Source: a virus. Taken from it: 29,075 bases of DNA. Numbering within the stretch: position 1 is the stretch's first letter; every line of letters begins with the position of its first letter. Shown piece by piece: positions 16,201 through 25,600 of this stretch. The position numbers and the translations under genes were made by a program. A model generated the notes under the pieces. It had not been told where the DNA came from, made no database searches, and saw nothing but the letters and a program-made list of their open reading frames with translations. Location: the IMG/VR virus record IMGVR_UViG_3300046010_000953, positions 1 through 29,075 of that record, one strand, 5' to 3'.

Positions 16201-17925
16201 ATAGTAGATACAGGTTTCTTTAACTGTTACGCATTCGGTAATGGCGTAGAGAGTTACAAGATTCGTGACTCTATTACAGGAGCGTACATCACTTTGGGTA
16301 ACCGAGTGACAACTATGCTTGCTGAGGACTATAAAGCAATCAGAAGGTATGCTGACATCACCTATAGTGGTGTGTACAACAACGAAAGCAACGTAAATAA
16401 ACTAAATGAGTTCAACCTAGGTCTATTTAACTTTAAACCTTTAGAGCGCTCATTTGGACCTATCTATATTATGGACGCTCGTCAGACTGACGTGCTTGTA
16501 TTGCAAGAAGATAAAATCTCATACGTATTAGCAGATAAAAACTTGTTATCTGATGCAGGAGCAGGCGGTGCACTTACCTCAACACCTGAGGTATTAGGTA
16601 CTCAAATTGCACGCGTAGAGAAGTACGGTATATCATTCAACCCCGAGAGTTATATTCAATGGGGTGAGAATAGATACTTTACAGATGTTAAGCGCGGAGC
16701 TGTAATTAACTTAAAGGATAGCGAGACAGGCATGAGCCAACTACAGGTCATATCTGATGCAGGAATGGGCACTTGGTTTCGTGATTTATTCAATAATAAC
16801 TTTAGCACTCAAAAACTTGGTGCTTACGACCCGTACTCGGATGAATATGTATTGAGCTCAAACAATCAACCTATACCAACTGTAAGTGAATGCTTATCCT
16901 GCGGTATTACTCAAGAATTTATATTTACAGAAACCAAAAAAGCTTATGAATACTGTGTAAACGTAGGTGATTTGGTTGGAGATGTTGAAATTGAATACAA
17001 TGTAATTTCAGCAGAAGAAGGTGTAGAGTTTCAAATTACAGCAGATTACGACGGGACTCCTTACACTACAGGATTTACGTCATTTAGCGGAACTTTAAAT
17101 GTTGATAAAGACAGCAATCTTGAAGATGTAATTAATGTTTCAATTGAGACAACAGGAGCTATCGTAATCGAGATTACGGTAAATTGTCCTACTGCAAATG
17201 AACTCACTATCATCGAGGTAGTTCTTACATCAAATTCAGATGCAGGTAAGAACATCTACTCGCAATGGAGATACACAGATGGCGCTTATACAGGCTCTCT
17301 TCAGAGCTCATTGGTATTATTCGCGTCGGGTGTCAATCCAATTGTATCAAGGTTCAATAGCATATCAGGACTACAGGGTCAAGCTAATATACCAACTAAC
17401 GGAAGTACGGTTAAGATGGCATCAAATAAATTTGCATTAGCTAATTTTGACTTTAATCCATCTCAAAATAAATTTAGATACCTACGAACAAATACTGTAT
17501 ATAACAATAATACTGTAGATATTAATGCGTTAGTTGCTGCATCATCAATTGGAACAACAGCGGGTGGTGGAACTTATTATTACGCCAATATTCCTGCAGG
17601 AACAACAGGCGATTACCTATATCTTATTTGGGACCTTCGTAGTTATAGCGAAGTAAATTTATGTTGGAATGGCGACCCACTTAATGTAGACTATGTATGC
17701 TGTGAATGTGACCCATGCTCAGACCCATGTCGAGAGTGGTCACTTCAGAATGTTGGCGAAGGTACAGCGACAGTTGGATTTACTGACTGCAATGGCGAAC
17801 CTCAAACAGTTCCAATAGCCGAGGGATTGAGCGTAGTAATATGTGGATTAGCCTCAGACCCACCAACAGTTATATCAGGAGGAGTATACATAACAATTAA
17901 GCAGGAATGCGGATGTAGTGAATAA
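13231..17925 (+). CDS. Tail nozzle / stabilization protein with Cys-rich C-terminus
   Basis: A 1564-residue protein. The opening (NFNAGKMNK, DERLVPDGQYIDALNVRMG, GAIENTKGN, about 5-50) matches the signature of crAss-like stabilization proteins and, more distantly, T7 gp12 / P22 gp10 nozzles, which are beta-propeller proteins forming the tail tube. The size is about twice that of T7 gp12. The extra length lies in beta-rich inserts, notably about 400-565 and 740-980, whose codons are AT-richer than the flanks, plus C-terminal modules. Conserved core blocks resume at about 985-1210 (YKAIRRYADITYSGVYNNES, FGPIYIMDARQTDVLVLQED). Beta-sandwich segments and a DYLYLIWDLRSYSEVNLCWN block follow. The end is Cys-rich (C1490, C1491, C1493, C1496, C1500, C1560, C1562) and resembles the end of the next gene product. 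Confidence 0.68.
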   Translation: MANLTRNFNAGKMNKVVDERLVPDGQYIDALNVRMGSTEEKSIGAIENTKGNLKLTSLIYIDGTPLSTDARAIGAFEDGSLETVYWFVHDPNFTVGATGKLDLVVSFNVLTNILTYHVISIDDGSGVNTTLNFNPEYVITAVNKIDDLLFWSDDYNPPRFINVKENYPNPSPTNVDYYVALPPAPLAPHPEILLERLQVIKKPPMSSPEIQLANAPGQENFLEENFICFAYRYRYADNQYSAISQFSEPAFIPQEFSFSNDSYLNNGMINEFNSVDITYNTGGPLVVGIDLIFKDMDNNVIKIIEKLDKSKLGLSDNTNYTYNFTNSKIFTVLPDYEILRLYDNVPLLAKAQTIMGNRLMYGNYLEGYDLLDKFGQPVKFEYYTSLKTEEIGLTDVANTKSSGDYTINGAVSITDAVLDLDLTGVPLTEGSVLNIDFNLTHAAFSGSTPYPTQTNSNVDISFTYYLPSTFASVADMVADSSFIDAVGTIANIQTLPNACLGTTLSDAYNCAMNQNLDTYTKYTSGINTANLLVSATSVGNIISFQFPAMVYVDNTVSPTYSVYEYMKVVLAECAFQSISQNQSLHSNRDYEIAIVYMDDFGRSTTALVSELNTEHVPCSNSDTKNSILVTIPYEQIAPYWATKYKFVIKPNTENYETIYSSIFFVDPQTSNVYFLLEGENSRKVEVGDRLIVKRDSSGPVDNCAYATVLDKQSEADNFLIIPSPAVPSTNIPVPGGVYMKIKPNSFSAVFNENSYISPGLESYTALVSDFYATVGYNMNIKDPSSPGNYIDYDVPQGTIIKLYFNFYRGEEGNSQTNCEARIYELEVTLVSQANYANMYDWFIGDNVASILDNGTSWVGPDNNPTTNCPIQNIFNPTLILSSGFIANGQWPGTSTTQPTTCINYYQFVRNTSNNRLQLFVSGPAKCGTKKSTVEVNIEIYRADSLFVFETEPADSLPDVFFENNLSFDINTQGEHQGNIANQNFTLGTPAIVDTGFFNCYAFGNGVESYKIRDSITGAYITLGNRVTTMLAEDYKAIRRYADITYSGVYNNESNVNKLNEFNLGLFNFKPLERSFGPIYIMDARQTDVLVLQEDKISYVLADKNLLSDAGAGGALTSTPEVLGTQIARVEKYGISFNPESYIQWGENRYFTDVKRGAVINLKDSETGMSQLQVISDAGMGTWFRDLFNNNFSTQKLGAYDPYSDEYVLSSNNQPIPTVSECLSCGITQEFIFTETKKAYEYCVNVGDLVGDVEIEYNVISAEEGVEFQITADYDGTPYTTGFTSFSGTLNVDKDSNLEDVINVSIETTGAIVIEITVNCPTANELTIIEVVLTSNSDAGKNIYSQWRYTDGAYTGSLQSSLVLFASGVNPIVSRFNSISGLQGQANIPTNGSTVKMASNKFALANFDFNPSQNKFRYLRTNTVYNNNTVDINALVAASSIGTTAGGGTYYYANIPAGTTGDYLYLIWDLRSYSEVNLCWNGDPLNVDYVCCECDPCSDPCREWSLQNVGEGTATVGFTDCNGEPQTVPIAEGLSVVICGLASDPPTVISGGVYITIKQECGCSE

Positions 17926-17936
17926 AATTAATTAAT

Positions 17937-19247
17937 ATGCCATACTATTTAGACGGACCAACATTAGCTCAAGCCACATCAATATACACAGATGCAGCGC
18001 TCACATTATGCGCTGCTGATGGCGTATATTCTGACGGTTCAATTACACGAGTTCTATCAGGATGTGTGTTAGGACCTGCAAAGTTCTGCCCATCATGCGG
18101 AACCAATTGTGATGAAACATCATCTGATAACAATGGTAATGTTGGTGTATACAGAAGCACAATTGACTTGGGTAATGACCCGGGAGATATTGGAGCTATT
18201 ATCATAAGATTTGAAACACCAAAATCTCCGCATGGATTTAAGGCCGTGTACGATGGTATTACTTATAATACCTTTAGCTCACCTATATATGGTTATATGA
18301 CAGCTCCATCAGGGTTACCTGTATACATGGGAGACCAAGATTTCGATTGCGGAATCACTACATCTTCATTTATAGCAGGAAATTACGATTGGAATGGCTC
18401 TACTTATAACTACAATGGGACTACATCAATTATAAGTGTTTTGCCTTCTCAAACAAATTTAACTGTGAATGGGCCGGGTACCTGTGTAATGGTGATACCA
18501 AAGGTAAATTTAAATCCATCATCATTAGATATTACAGTTGAAGCACCATGTGAGTCAAATTTTGTAGTATACGCAAGCTGTCCAACTGTATTGTTTCCAA
18601 CATATACTAGTCAGGTAGCGCCTACTGAGGAGATTGTATGTGAGTATGAGGACAACCTCATCTACTACAACTGTCCTGTTAATGGCAACGGCGTTACACT
18701 TGGTCTATTTGATTGGATATTTATTGACATATATGGCGAGTCAGTTGCTGCCGATGGATACTACCATGCTCCAACAATGCTCCCGGGCGCGTATGATTGG
18801 TTTTTAGTTCAGAACGGCGTCATCATTCAGATGGGTCAGTGTGCATACAATGCGTATGTGATTACACGATGTGCAGATGGTTTGTCATTGGTTGCTGACT
18901 CAAGTGTTGGTATAGTAACAATTGGTCAGTTTGTGACAATATCAGACCCTGCATATGGTAGATGCGTATTTGAGGTAACAAGCCAAACATTTATTACACC
19001 TACAGTTACAATTAACTCAATTACTCCCTATACAAGCTGCGAAGAGGTATGTGTACTTTATAGCGTTGATAACATGACAGCATCTACTCAGACAGGAACA
19101 TATACTGACTGCGATGGCTTAAGTCAACCACTCTCAGTTAATGCCTATACAATTGACTATATTTGCGCTAGAGTAGGAAGCATCTCTATAGATGGCTCAC
19201 CTGCAGGTGTTATTGTCTCACTCGACTCATGCGATTGCCGTTTTTAA
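17937..19247 (+). CDS. Cys-rich tail appendage protein
   Basis: A 436-residue beta-rich protein with more than 20 cysteines. The N-terminal module (YYLDGPTLAQATSIYTDAAL, then CAADGVYSDGS; about 3-45) and the following CPSCGTNC match a sequence type I recall from Bacteroidota phage tail proteins, without known structure. The middle resembles extracellular beta domains. A second module, CADGLSLVADSSVGIVTIGQ, starts near 311, and the C-terminal ~70 residues (CEEVCVLYSVDN... YTDCDG... ICARVGSISIDG... CDC) parallel the end of the nozzle protein. A role as tail appendage or receptor-binding component is inferred. Paired cysteines could bind metal or form disulphides once the virion is outside the cell. 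It follows the nozzle gene by 11 bases. Confidence 0.6.
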   Translation: MPYYLDGPTLAQATSIYTDAALTLCAADGVYSDGSITRVLSGCVLGPAKFCPSCGTNCDETSSDNNGNVGVYRSTIDLGNDPGDIGAIIIRFETPKSPHGFKAVYDGITYNTFSSPIYGYMTAPSGLPVYMGDQDFDCGITTSSFIAGNYDWNGSTYNYNGTTSIISVLPSQTNLTVNGPGTCVMVIPKVNLNPSSLDITVEAPCESNFVVYASCPTVLFPTYTSQVAPTEEIVCEYEDNLIYYNCPVNGNGVTLGLFDWIFIDIYGESVAADGYYHAPTMLPGAYDWFLVQNGVIIQMGQCAYNAYVITRCADGLSLVADSSVGIVTIGQFVTISDPAYGRCVFEVTSQTFITPTVTINSITPYTSCEEVCVLYSVDNMTASTQTGTYTDCDGLSQPLSVNAYTIDYICARVGSISIDGSPAGVIVSLDSCDCRF

Positions 19248-19248
19248 T

Positions 19249-20085
19249 ATGGAATATACACTAACATACAGCGATGGTTCAGGCGGTTGGCCATCATTCT
19301 ATTCCTACATCCCTGATTGGATGATTGGAATGAATAACTACTTCTATACATTTAAGGGAGGTAACTTGTACAGACACAATGTGAACACGAATAGAAACAC
19401 GTTCTACTACGAATGGTGGCTTCAGTTGGGTAACCCCGACGGAGCATTTACACCATCTAAAGTGACTAGCGTTTTCAACGACGTTCCTCTTGAAAACAAA
19501 CTATTCAAAACATTATCACTACAAGGTGATGATACTTGGGAAGCTTTTCCAATTGAGACTGATATTCAAAACAGTGGATACATCGAGAAGGATTGGTTTC
19601 AGAAAAAGGAACAAACGTACTTTGCATTTATCCGAAACTCTGGAGATGTTCCTGCAGGAACTGACGAGTACGCATTACGCTCACTTAACGGTGTTGGTAG
19701 AAGCCAAGCTGTTACGGGACCTGCAGCTGCAACAGAGGTAAACTTTTCTATATCACCGCTTATTCAAATTGGTTCTATTGCAAGCGTTGGCGACTACCTT
19801 TATTACGCACTACCTCCTACGTATGGAACTCCTGTGTTGTGTGGAGAGATAACTAACATCGTGCAAAACTACCCTGCAGGTGATAACTACTTTGTTGTTG
19901 ACACAACTATTACAGGTGGTTCAGTTCCTCCTATTCAAAACGCATACTTCTTGTACGTTAAGAACTCAGTTGCTGAGTCTCACGGAGTACTTGGTCACTA
20001 CTGCGTGTTCACTTTGGAAAATGACAATACAGCAAAAATTGAACTTTTTGCCGTCGAGTCTGAGGTAATGAAGAGTTTTCCTTAA
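19249..20085 (+). CDS. Tail structural protein, recognised type without function
   Basis: A 278-residue protein. Residues ~15-45 hold the block SYIPDWMIGMNNYFYTFKGG followed by NLYRHN, which I recognise from crAss-like and other Bacteroidota phages as a structural or tail protein. The remainder is beta-rich, with QLGNPDGAFTPSKVTSVFND (about 63-82) and a segment near 105 that reads SGYIEKDWFQKKEQTYFAFIR. I start it at the ATG at 19249, two bases after the upstream stop, rather than at 19192. The upstream start would overlap the preceding gene by 56 bases and add a segment with no resemblance to the family opening. It is the last gene before the promoter of the ejection genes. Confidence 0.68.
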   Translation: MEYTLTYSDGSGGWPSFYSYIPDWMIGMNNYFYTFKGGNLYRHNVNTNRNTFYYEWWLQLGNPDGAFTPSKVTSVFNDVPLENKLFKTLSLQGDDTWEAFPIETDIQNSGYIEKDWFQKKEQTYFAFIRNSGDVPAGTDEYALRSLNGVGRSQAVTGPAAATEVNFSISPLIQIGSIASVGDYLYYALPPTYGTPVLCGEITNIVQNYPAGDNYFVVDTTITGGSVPPIQNAYFLYVKNSVAESHGVLGHYCVFTLENDNTAKIELFAVESEVMKSFP

Positions 20086-20092
20086 TTTTTAA

Positions 20093-20100
20093 TATCTTTG
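20093..20100 (+). promoter_or_regulatory. -7 promoter box TATCTTTG before the ejection-protein genes
   Basis: TATCTTTG, again followed by T, ends 16 bases before the ATG at 20117. The region about 20 bases upstream is T-rich but shows no clear TTTG. It marks the start of a likely separate transcript for the three internal-virion genes. Confidence 0.55.
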
Positions 20101-20116
20101 TATTTAAACATATAGT

Positions 20117-21070
20117 ATGTTATTTTCAGCAGCATTAGCCGCGGCAGGATTAGTAGCACAGGGGGTGACCACCGGTATTAGCTTGGCGCAGGGATTAAAA
20201 AATAGAAGCAAGATGCTTGAGGCAGAGGCCAAGGCATCACAGGCGTTGAACAAAGCAAAGGGCTTTCTTCAGGTGAACGTGTACGATAAAATGGCAATTG
20301 CAAAAGAGCCATTTAATTTAGCTCGTCAAGCGGCTTTGAGTCAGGGAGCATTAGCCCTACAGTCTGCCACTGAAGGTTCTCAACGTGGAGCAGCCGCAGC
20401 AGCGGGAGGTGTTCAAATGGCTTTCATGAATCAAGAAGCTCAGAACAGAGCTGAAATGAGTGAAGAGATGTACGCATTAGGACTCAAGTCAGCTGCTCAA
20501 GAGCAGGAGAATATGCAGTACATGGCATCGCTAAATCTACAGGAGGCCGAGGGTGCGGCTAAGGCTGCAGCTGATTACGATACAGCTGCTATGAAGTCAT
20601 TTGCGGGTGCTGCTCAAGGATTAGTTGGTATGGCCACTACTGCAGCAGGCATGGCTCCTGACGTAATTAAAACTCAAGCTGCTAGACGAGTAGGTGGTTT
20701 AAAAGAATCATACAATCAAGCTATAGAATCGGGTAATATACAATCAGGACTTTTAGACTCTGAAGGTAAACCAATTGGATTTGAGAATGCTATTCTTAGA
20801 AATATGGGAATTGATGAGGCTCAAGCTCAGGCATTACCTATTTGGATGGAAGTTCAAGATGAGGTAACTAAAGAAACTAAAAAAGTATTATCTCCTGATA
20901 TGTTTGAGACATGGCTTCAAGGTAGAAACCCGGAGGATTTAAAAGACTTATACAAAACAGGATTTAATTCATTAGGAAGATTAGAGTTAGTTAATCAGCC
21001 TAGACAACCTAAATTTACAAATCCATTTAGCATCACAAACCTACCTTTAGCAGGTTTTAAATATCAATAG
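20117..21070 (+). CDS. Putative internal virion / DNA-ejection protein 1
   Basis: A 317-residue Ala-rich helical protein. The first 27 residues (MLFSAALAAAGLVAQGVTTG...) form a hydrophobic helix. Residues ~68-110 are small-residue rich (QGALALQSATEGSQRGAAAA). A second weakly hydrophobic stretch with Gly and Ala is at ~155-182 (FAGAAQGLVGMATTAAGMAP). This profile, with its position after the tail genes and before two larger genes, parallels the smallest ejection protein of podoviruses (T7 gp14 type), which enters the host envelope to help form a DNA channel. There is no sequence proof of homology. A promoter box lies just upstream; three bases separate it from the next gene. Confidence 0.6.
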   Translation: MLFSAALAAAGLVAQGVTTGISLAQGLKNRSKMLEAEAKASQALNKAKGFLQVNVYDKMAIAKEPFNLARQAALSQGALALQSATEGSQRGAAAAAGGVQMAFMNQEAQNRAEMSEEMYALGLKSAAQEQENMQYMASLNLQEAEGAAKAAADYDTAAMKSFAGAAQGLVGMATTAAGMAPDVIKTQAARRVGGLKESYNQAIESGNIQSGLLDSEGKPIGFENAILRNMGIDEAQAQALPIWMEVQDEVTKETKKVLSPDMFETWLQGRNPEDLKDLYKTGFNSLGRLELVNQPRQPKFTNPFSITNLPLAGFKYQ

Positions 21071-21073
21071 CAT

Positions 21074-22630
21074 ATGGCAGATACTTATTACGGATATTCT
21101 GAAAGGGTAGCTGAGAATCAAATTGATTGGGCTACAATTGGTAAGGATTTATCAAAAGCCTTAAGGGATGAGGCTATCATAAGAAAAACAAAAGAGGCTG
21201 CTTTACAGACTTCAATTAGAGAGACTACAGAAAAGATATCAAACTACGAAGTAGGAGAGAGTTCTTTAGAAAATCAAAAGATGGCTCAGTTTTCGAACAA
21301 CATCTCTCAGTATATGCTAACATTGAATAAACTTTGGAAAAGCGGAGAGTTAAGTACTCAGGAGCTTACTGAGAAAGTAAATAATATAAAAACAGGTGTT
21401 GAAGGTGCTTTAGCATTAAATAAGGATTATCAAGCTGAATATAAACAAACATTAGAAAGAGCAAATGCTGCTAATCCTGAAGAAAGGTCACAGATACTTG
21501 AGCAGTGGGAGAAAGCAGAGATTGGTAGTTACGGAAACTTAAGAAACACTCAGTACTACATCGACCCAACATCGGGCCTAATTAACTTAACAAAAATTAA
21601 AAGAGATAAAATTGATGGTCAAGAGGTCACTACATCTATTGGTGATGAGTTCATGACCATTAACGACGGTAGAAGTAGACTTAAAAATAAGTACGACTAC
21701 TTTGACTCGGGCAAAGCTACTACGGATATTGCAGATGCGTTGGGTACTACTGTTGTAGAGATTAGAGAAAAGGGCGGTCCTAGCTCAGCGGGAATCATTA
21801 GGAGTATTACAGACCCTCGATATAGAAAAGACTTAAATGAGAAGGATGCTAAATTGGCATCTCTATTTGAGGACGTTGTTAATCGTCAGATTGAGGGAGT
21901 TGGCTCAAATCCTCTTAACGTATCATCTTACTTAACCAACGACGTTAAGGTAGACCCGCTTACGGGTAAGACCTATACATTTACGCGAAACCCTGCAGAG
22001 CAAACATCAAGCGAAGTGCTATTGCTCAAGATGGATGAGATGGGACGTAGCTACGTTGACTTTAGTGGTGAGATGGGTAAGAAGCAGTATCAAGTATTCA
22101 AAGACAAGATGCGCGATGATATCCTTATGAAGATTGACACCAAGGAAGAACTTGACACTTACAACGAGCCTGAGCCTAATTATGACGGCGGAAGTAGAGG
22201 CAGTGGAAACAAAAGAAAAACCAATGACTTAGGAGTAACCGTATACGAGAACTCTAACAATGCGCTAAGAACAGGAAACCTTAAAAACTTAAACACTGAA
22301 AAAGCTAAGTATGTGTTTGAGAAAAGTGATGACAAAAGAAAACAAAACTCTATATTAATTTATGAAAAGGACCCTTTAACAGGTAAAACAACAAAGACTG
22401 TAAATGGTAAAAAAGTTCCTTACAATGTAAAAAGAGTTTACTCTGCTGACCAACTTGCTGCATATGTAAAAGGAGTCGATGAATCTGAAACAATCCCTAC
22501 TAAACTTTATAATGAAGGTAAAGACGATTGGAGCTACTTGCATGAAGGCAGATATCTCAAAGGGTCAGGATACACTAAAGATGATATATCAGGTAGTGTT
22601 TATGGAGGAGTAGATGCATCACAATATTAA
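21074..22630 (+). CDS. Putative internal virion / DNA-ejection protein 2
   Basis: A 518-residue, soluble-looking protein. The first ~170 residues are helical and charged (AENQIDWATIGKDLSKALRD... LWKSGELSTQELTEKVNNI), the middle is mixed, and a disordered Gly/Ser/Lys linker lies at about 365-385 (NYDGGSRGSGNKRK). A C-terminal domain of about 130 residues ends in Tyr/Gly-rich sequence. No enzyme motif or membrane segment is seen. It sits between the small hydrophobic protein and the giant protein, the place of the middle ejection protein (T7 gp15) in podoviruses, which is the basis of the call. Ten bases separate it from the giant gene. Confidence 0.5.
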   Translation: MADTYYGYSERVAENQIDWATIGKDLSKALRDEAIIRKTKEAALQTSIRETTEKISNYEVGESSLENQKMAQFSNNISQYMLTLNKLWKSGELSTQELTEKVNNIKTGVEGALALNKDYQAEYKQTLERANAANPEERSQILEQWEKAEIGSYGNLRNTQYYIDPTSGLINLTKIKRDKIDGQEVTTSIGDEFMTINDGRSRLKNKYDYFDSGKATTDIADALGTTVVEIREKGGPSSAGIIRSITDPRYRKDLNEKDAKLASLFEDVVNRQIEGVGSNPLNVSSYLTNDVKVDPLTGKTYTFTRNPAEQTSSEVLLLKMDEMGRSYVDFSGEMGKKQYQVFKDKMRDDILMKIDTKEELDTYNEPEPNYDGGSRGSGNKRKTNDLGVTVYENSNNALRTGNLKNLNTEKAKYVFEKSDDKRKQNSILIYEKDPLTGKTTKTVNGKKVPYNVKRVYSADQLAAYVKGVDESETIPTKLYNEGKDDWSYLHEGRYLKGSGYTKDDISGSVYGGVDASQY

Positions 22631-22640
22631 TTAATAGAAT

Positions 22641-25600
22641 ATGAACGAAAAAGCGATTCAAGACGCATACAAATTATTCCAAGGAGCGGGATACGGTAAA
22701 AGTATAGACGATTTTAGAAATTTAATGTCATCCAATCAAAATGCATTAAACGATGCATACAAATTATTCCAAGGAGCGGGGTATAAAAAAAGTGTTGATG
22801 AATTTAAAGTTCTAATGGGTGCAGGCGCTTCTCAACAAGAGCCATTAAAAAAAAAAGAACCTACCGTATCGGCTTCCAAATTGGCTCAACCTACTTCGGT
22901 TTCTTCTTCCAAAGAGGTTAAACCTAAGGTTGATGTAAAATCCCCTGTAAGAAAAGAAGATAAATTTGAAGTATACAAGGGCTACACAGGTAAAGAGGAT
23001 AAAGAGTATAGATTTGATGCTAAAACAAATACTTGGTATGAAACTAAACTTTTAATTGGAGGTACAAAACAAGCAGGAAAAGAAATGCTTTCATCTGGAG
23101 CAACTGCAAGAAAAGAAGTTACTCCAAATTTAAATTTAAAGTCTGAATACGTTCAAATTACTAATCCTTCAAGGGTTGCGGAATTAAATCGTTATTTTAA
23201 AAAACAAGCTAGTACATCCAAAGGAGAAAATATATTTGTTGGTTATCCCGGTAAAGAAGCTAATGAATATAAAGTAGGTGATAATGGAGTTTGGATGAAG
23301 AGACCAAAGGGGAAGACAACTTGGTCTGTCGTCACAAACGAAGGTTCAATTACATCTTTAAATAAACAGTTTGGTCAAAAAGTAGACCCTAAAAAACAAA
23401 ACCTTCAAGATTTAGCAGCAAAGAACGCAGAACTAAATAACTTAAATCATAAAATTGATTCTTACGTTACATCTAGTTTAGTTGATGAAAATGAAGAATC
23501 TGTAATAAGCCAATTACAGTTTAAATTCCCGCAGTTTAAATTTGAAGAATCTCAAGCAGGAGCAGATAGAATGATTGTATCCCTAAGAGGTAGCAATCGT
23601 CCTGAGGATAAAATCACCATAATGTTAGACAATTGGCGTGATTCTGAAGATGCATCGGAAGCTCAAAGATTGAGAAGCTTTATGAAGGAAAGAGCTACAA
23701 TGGCTGAATCAAGAATAAATCTTGAGCAAAAAGAAGGATACTTTGTGGATAAAGAAACACAACGTAGGCAGCAAGCTATAGCAACAGGAATGGGGGAGAG
23801 AGATTTTGCTCAACCTGAATTAAAGATTAACAAAGACGGAAGTGTATCATATGCTACTGAACCCGAAACAAAACCGGGAGAAACGGCTATGAAGGATTGG
23901 GAAGCTAAACAGCAACTCATGACTGCAAGAAAAGAATACATAGCTGATAAGTCAAGCTACATGAAAAGCTTAAAGAACAGCTACGAAAGGGGAGATATTG
24001 ATAGAAAGCAATTTGGTTCGGCAGTAGCTTCTATAAAAGTTGATGACGAAGAGATGAAACGTCATGACAATTTTGTTAATGATGTAAACATAAGAAGAAA
24101 AGATTTAGCTCAAGCTGAAAAGTTTCAATCAGAATATATAGCTGATGTAGAGGCTAAGTTAAAGTCAGGAGAGATTACTCAAGAACAATACGAAACAGAA
24201 TATAAAGATAAAATAGCAGGCATAAACCAACGTGTTGAAGAGAAGAAAGCAGAGCTTAAGATAGATGACAGAAACTTAAACGTGTCTCTTAGAGCTATGG
24301 ATAGAGCGCTTGGAGAAAATAGATTGATTCAAGAGCAGATTGGTAGTACGGGTGGTGTCATGGTATATAATCTTCTAAAGGGAGCAACAAACGTAGGAAG
24401 ATTTGCAGGAATGACTGCTGAAGACCAAGATGAGTTTATTCGTGAGTTGACAGGTATTATGACAACAGAAGAATGGATGGCATCTAAAGACAGAACATTC
24501 CTTCAACAAGCTGCAATGGCAACAACATCATCTCTTGGTGCTATGGCAACTAAGTTTATTCCTGTTGTTGGACAAGCTGCTTATGTGGCAAATTTATTTT
24601 CATTGGGATTCTTTGAAATGAAGGATGAGCTTGATAATGCTACATATAAAAATCCTGAGACCGGAAAGATAGAGAAAGTGAATATACCTCCTGCTCAAAA
24701 ATTTTTAATGTCCGCAGCTTATGGTACTGTATCGTATTACTTAGAGAAATTGGGACTTGATGAATTACTTACGGGGGCTGCGGGTAAAAAATTAGCAATG
24801 ACTGTTATTATGGATGTTGCTAAAAAAATTACAAAAGATTCACCAAAAGAATTTATTGAGAACGCTTTAATTAGCGAAACCAAAACAAGGTTGCAGCAAG
24901 CAGGCGTTCAATTTGGTACAGGTATAATAACTGAGGGTGCGACTGAAGCACTTCAGTCATTAGCTAGTGTATCAACTAAAGAAATATATGACAGGTTAGC
25001 CGAGAAAAAATACTTCAATAACAAGTCATCTTGGGAAATTGCAAGCGATATAATGTACGAAGGTGCTTTAGGAGGTGCAGGTGGGGGTATGGTTACAGGA
25101 GCTATTACAGGCTCTTCATTAACCATGCAACAAAGAAGAGAGGCTAAATATAAAGATGATATAGCGGCAATGATTGCTGCTGCCGAAACAGAGGGCGCTA
25201 GTCAAGCTGTAATTACAACATTAAAAGCAAAGGTAATTAAAGGTGAATTAACTGCCCCTGAAGCAAAGGAAATTGCAAGAAATTTTAATATCATAAAATC
25301 AAAGGTAGACCAAATGCCTAATGATTTAAATGAACAAGGAAAAGCTGCATCACTTGATTTAATGATGGAGAGAGACCAATTAAATAAACAAATTGAAGGG
25401 AAAGACCCGAACCTCGTCAAGGCTCAAAAGGACCGCATTGCCGAGATTGATAAACGTTTACAAGAAATAGGAAAAGAATATGCCGTTCAAGAGCAAGCAA
25501 CAAGTGAAGTTCCTGTACAGCCAGAAGCCGGAGTTGGCGGAGAAGTGGCGCAAGGAGCACCCGAAACAACAACTGAGCAAGTTACCGAAGAAGGTGAGCA

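Noticed and set aside
19192-19248. Upstream ATG for the 278-residue tail protein
   Set aside because: It would overlap the previous gene by 56 bases, and the extra residues are a frame-shifted reading of that gene. The ATG at 19249 directly follows the stop.
10361-19880. Recurring CCTGCAGG octamers (near 10361, 17597, 19200, 19649, 19873)
   Set aside because: They arise from the favoured codons for Pro-Ala-Gly (CCT GCA GGN) in the same frame, so no site function is needed.
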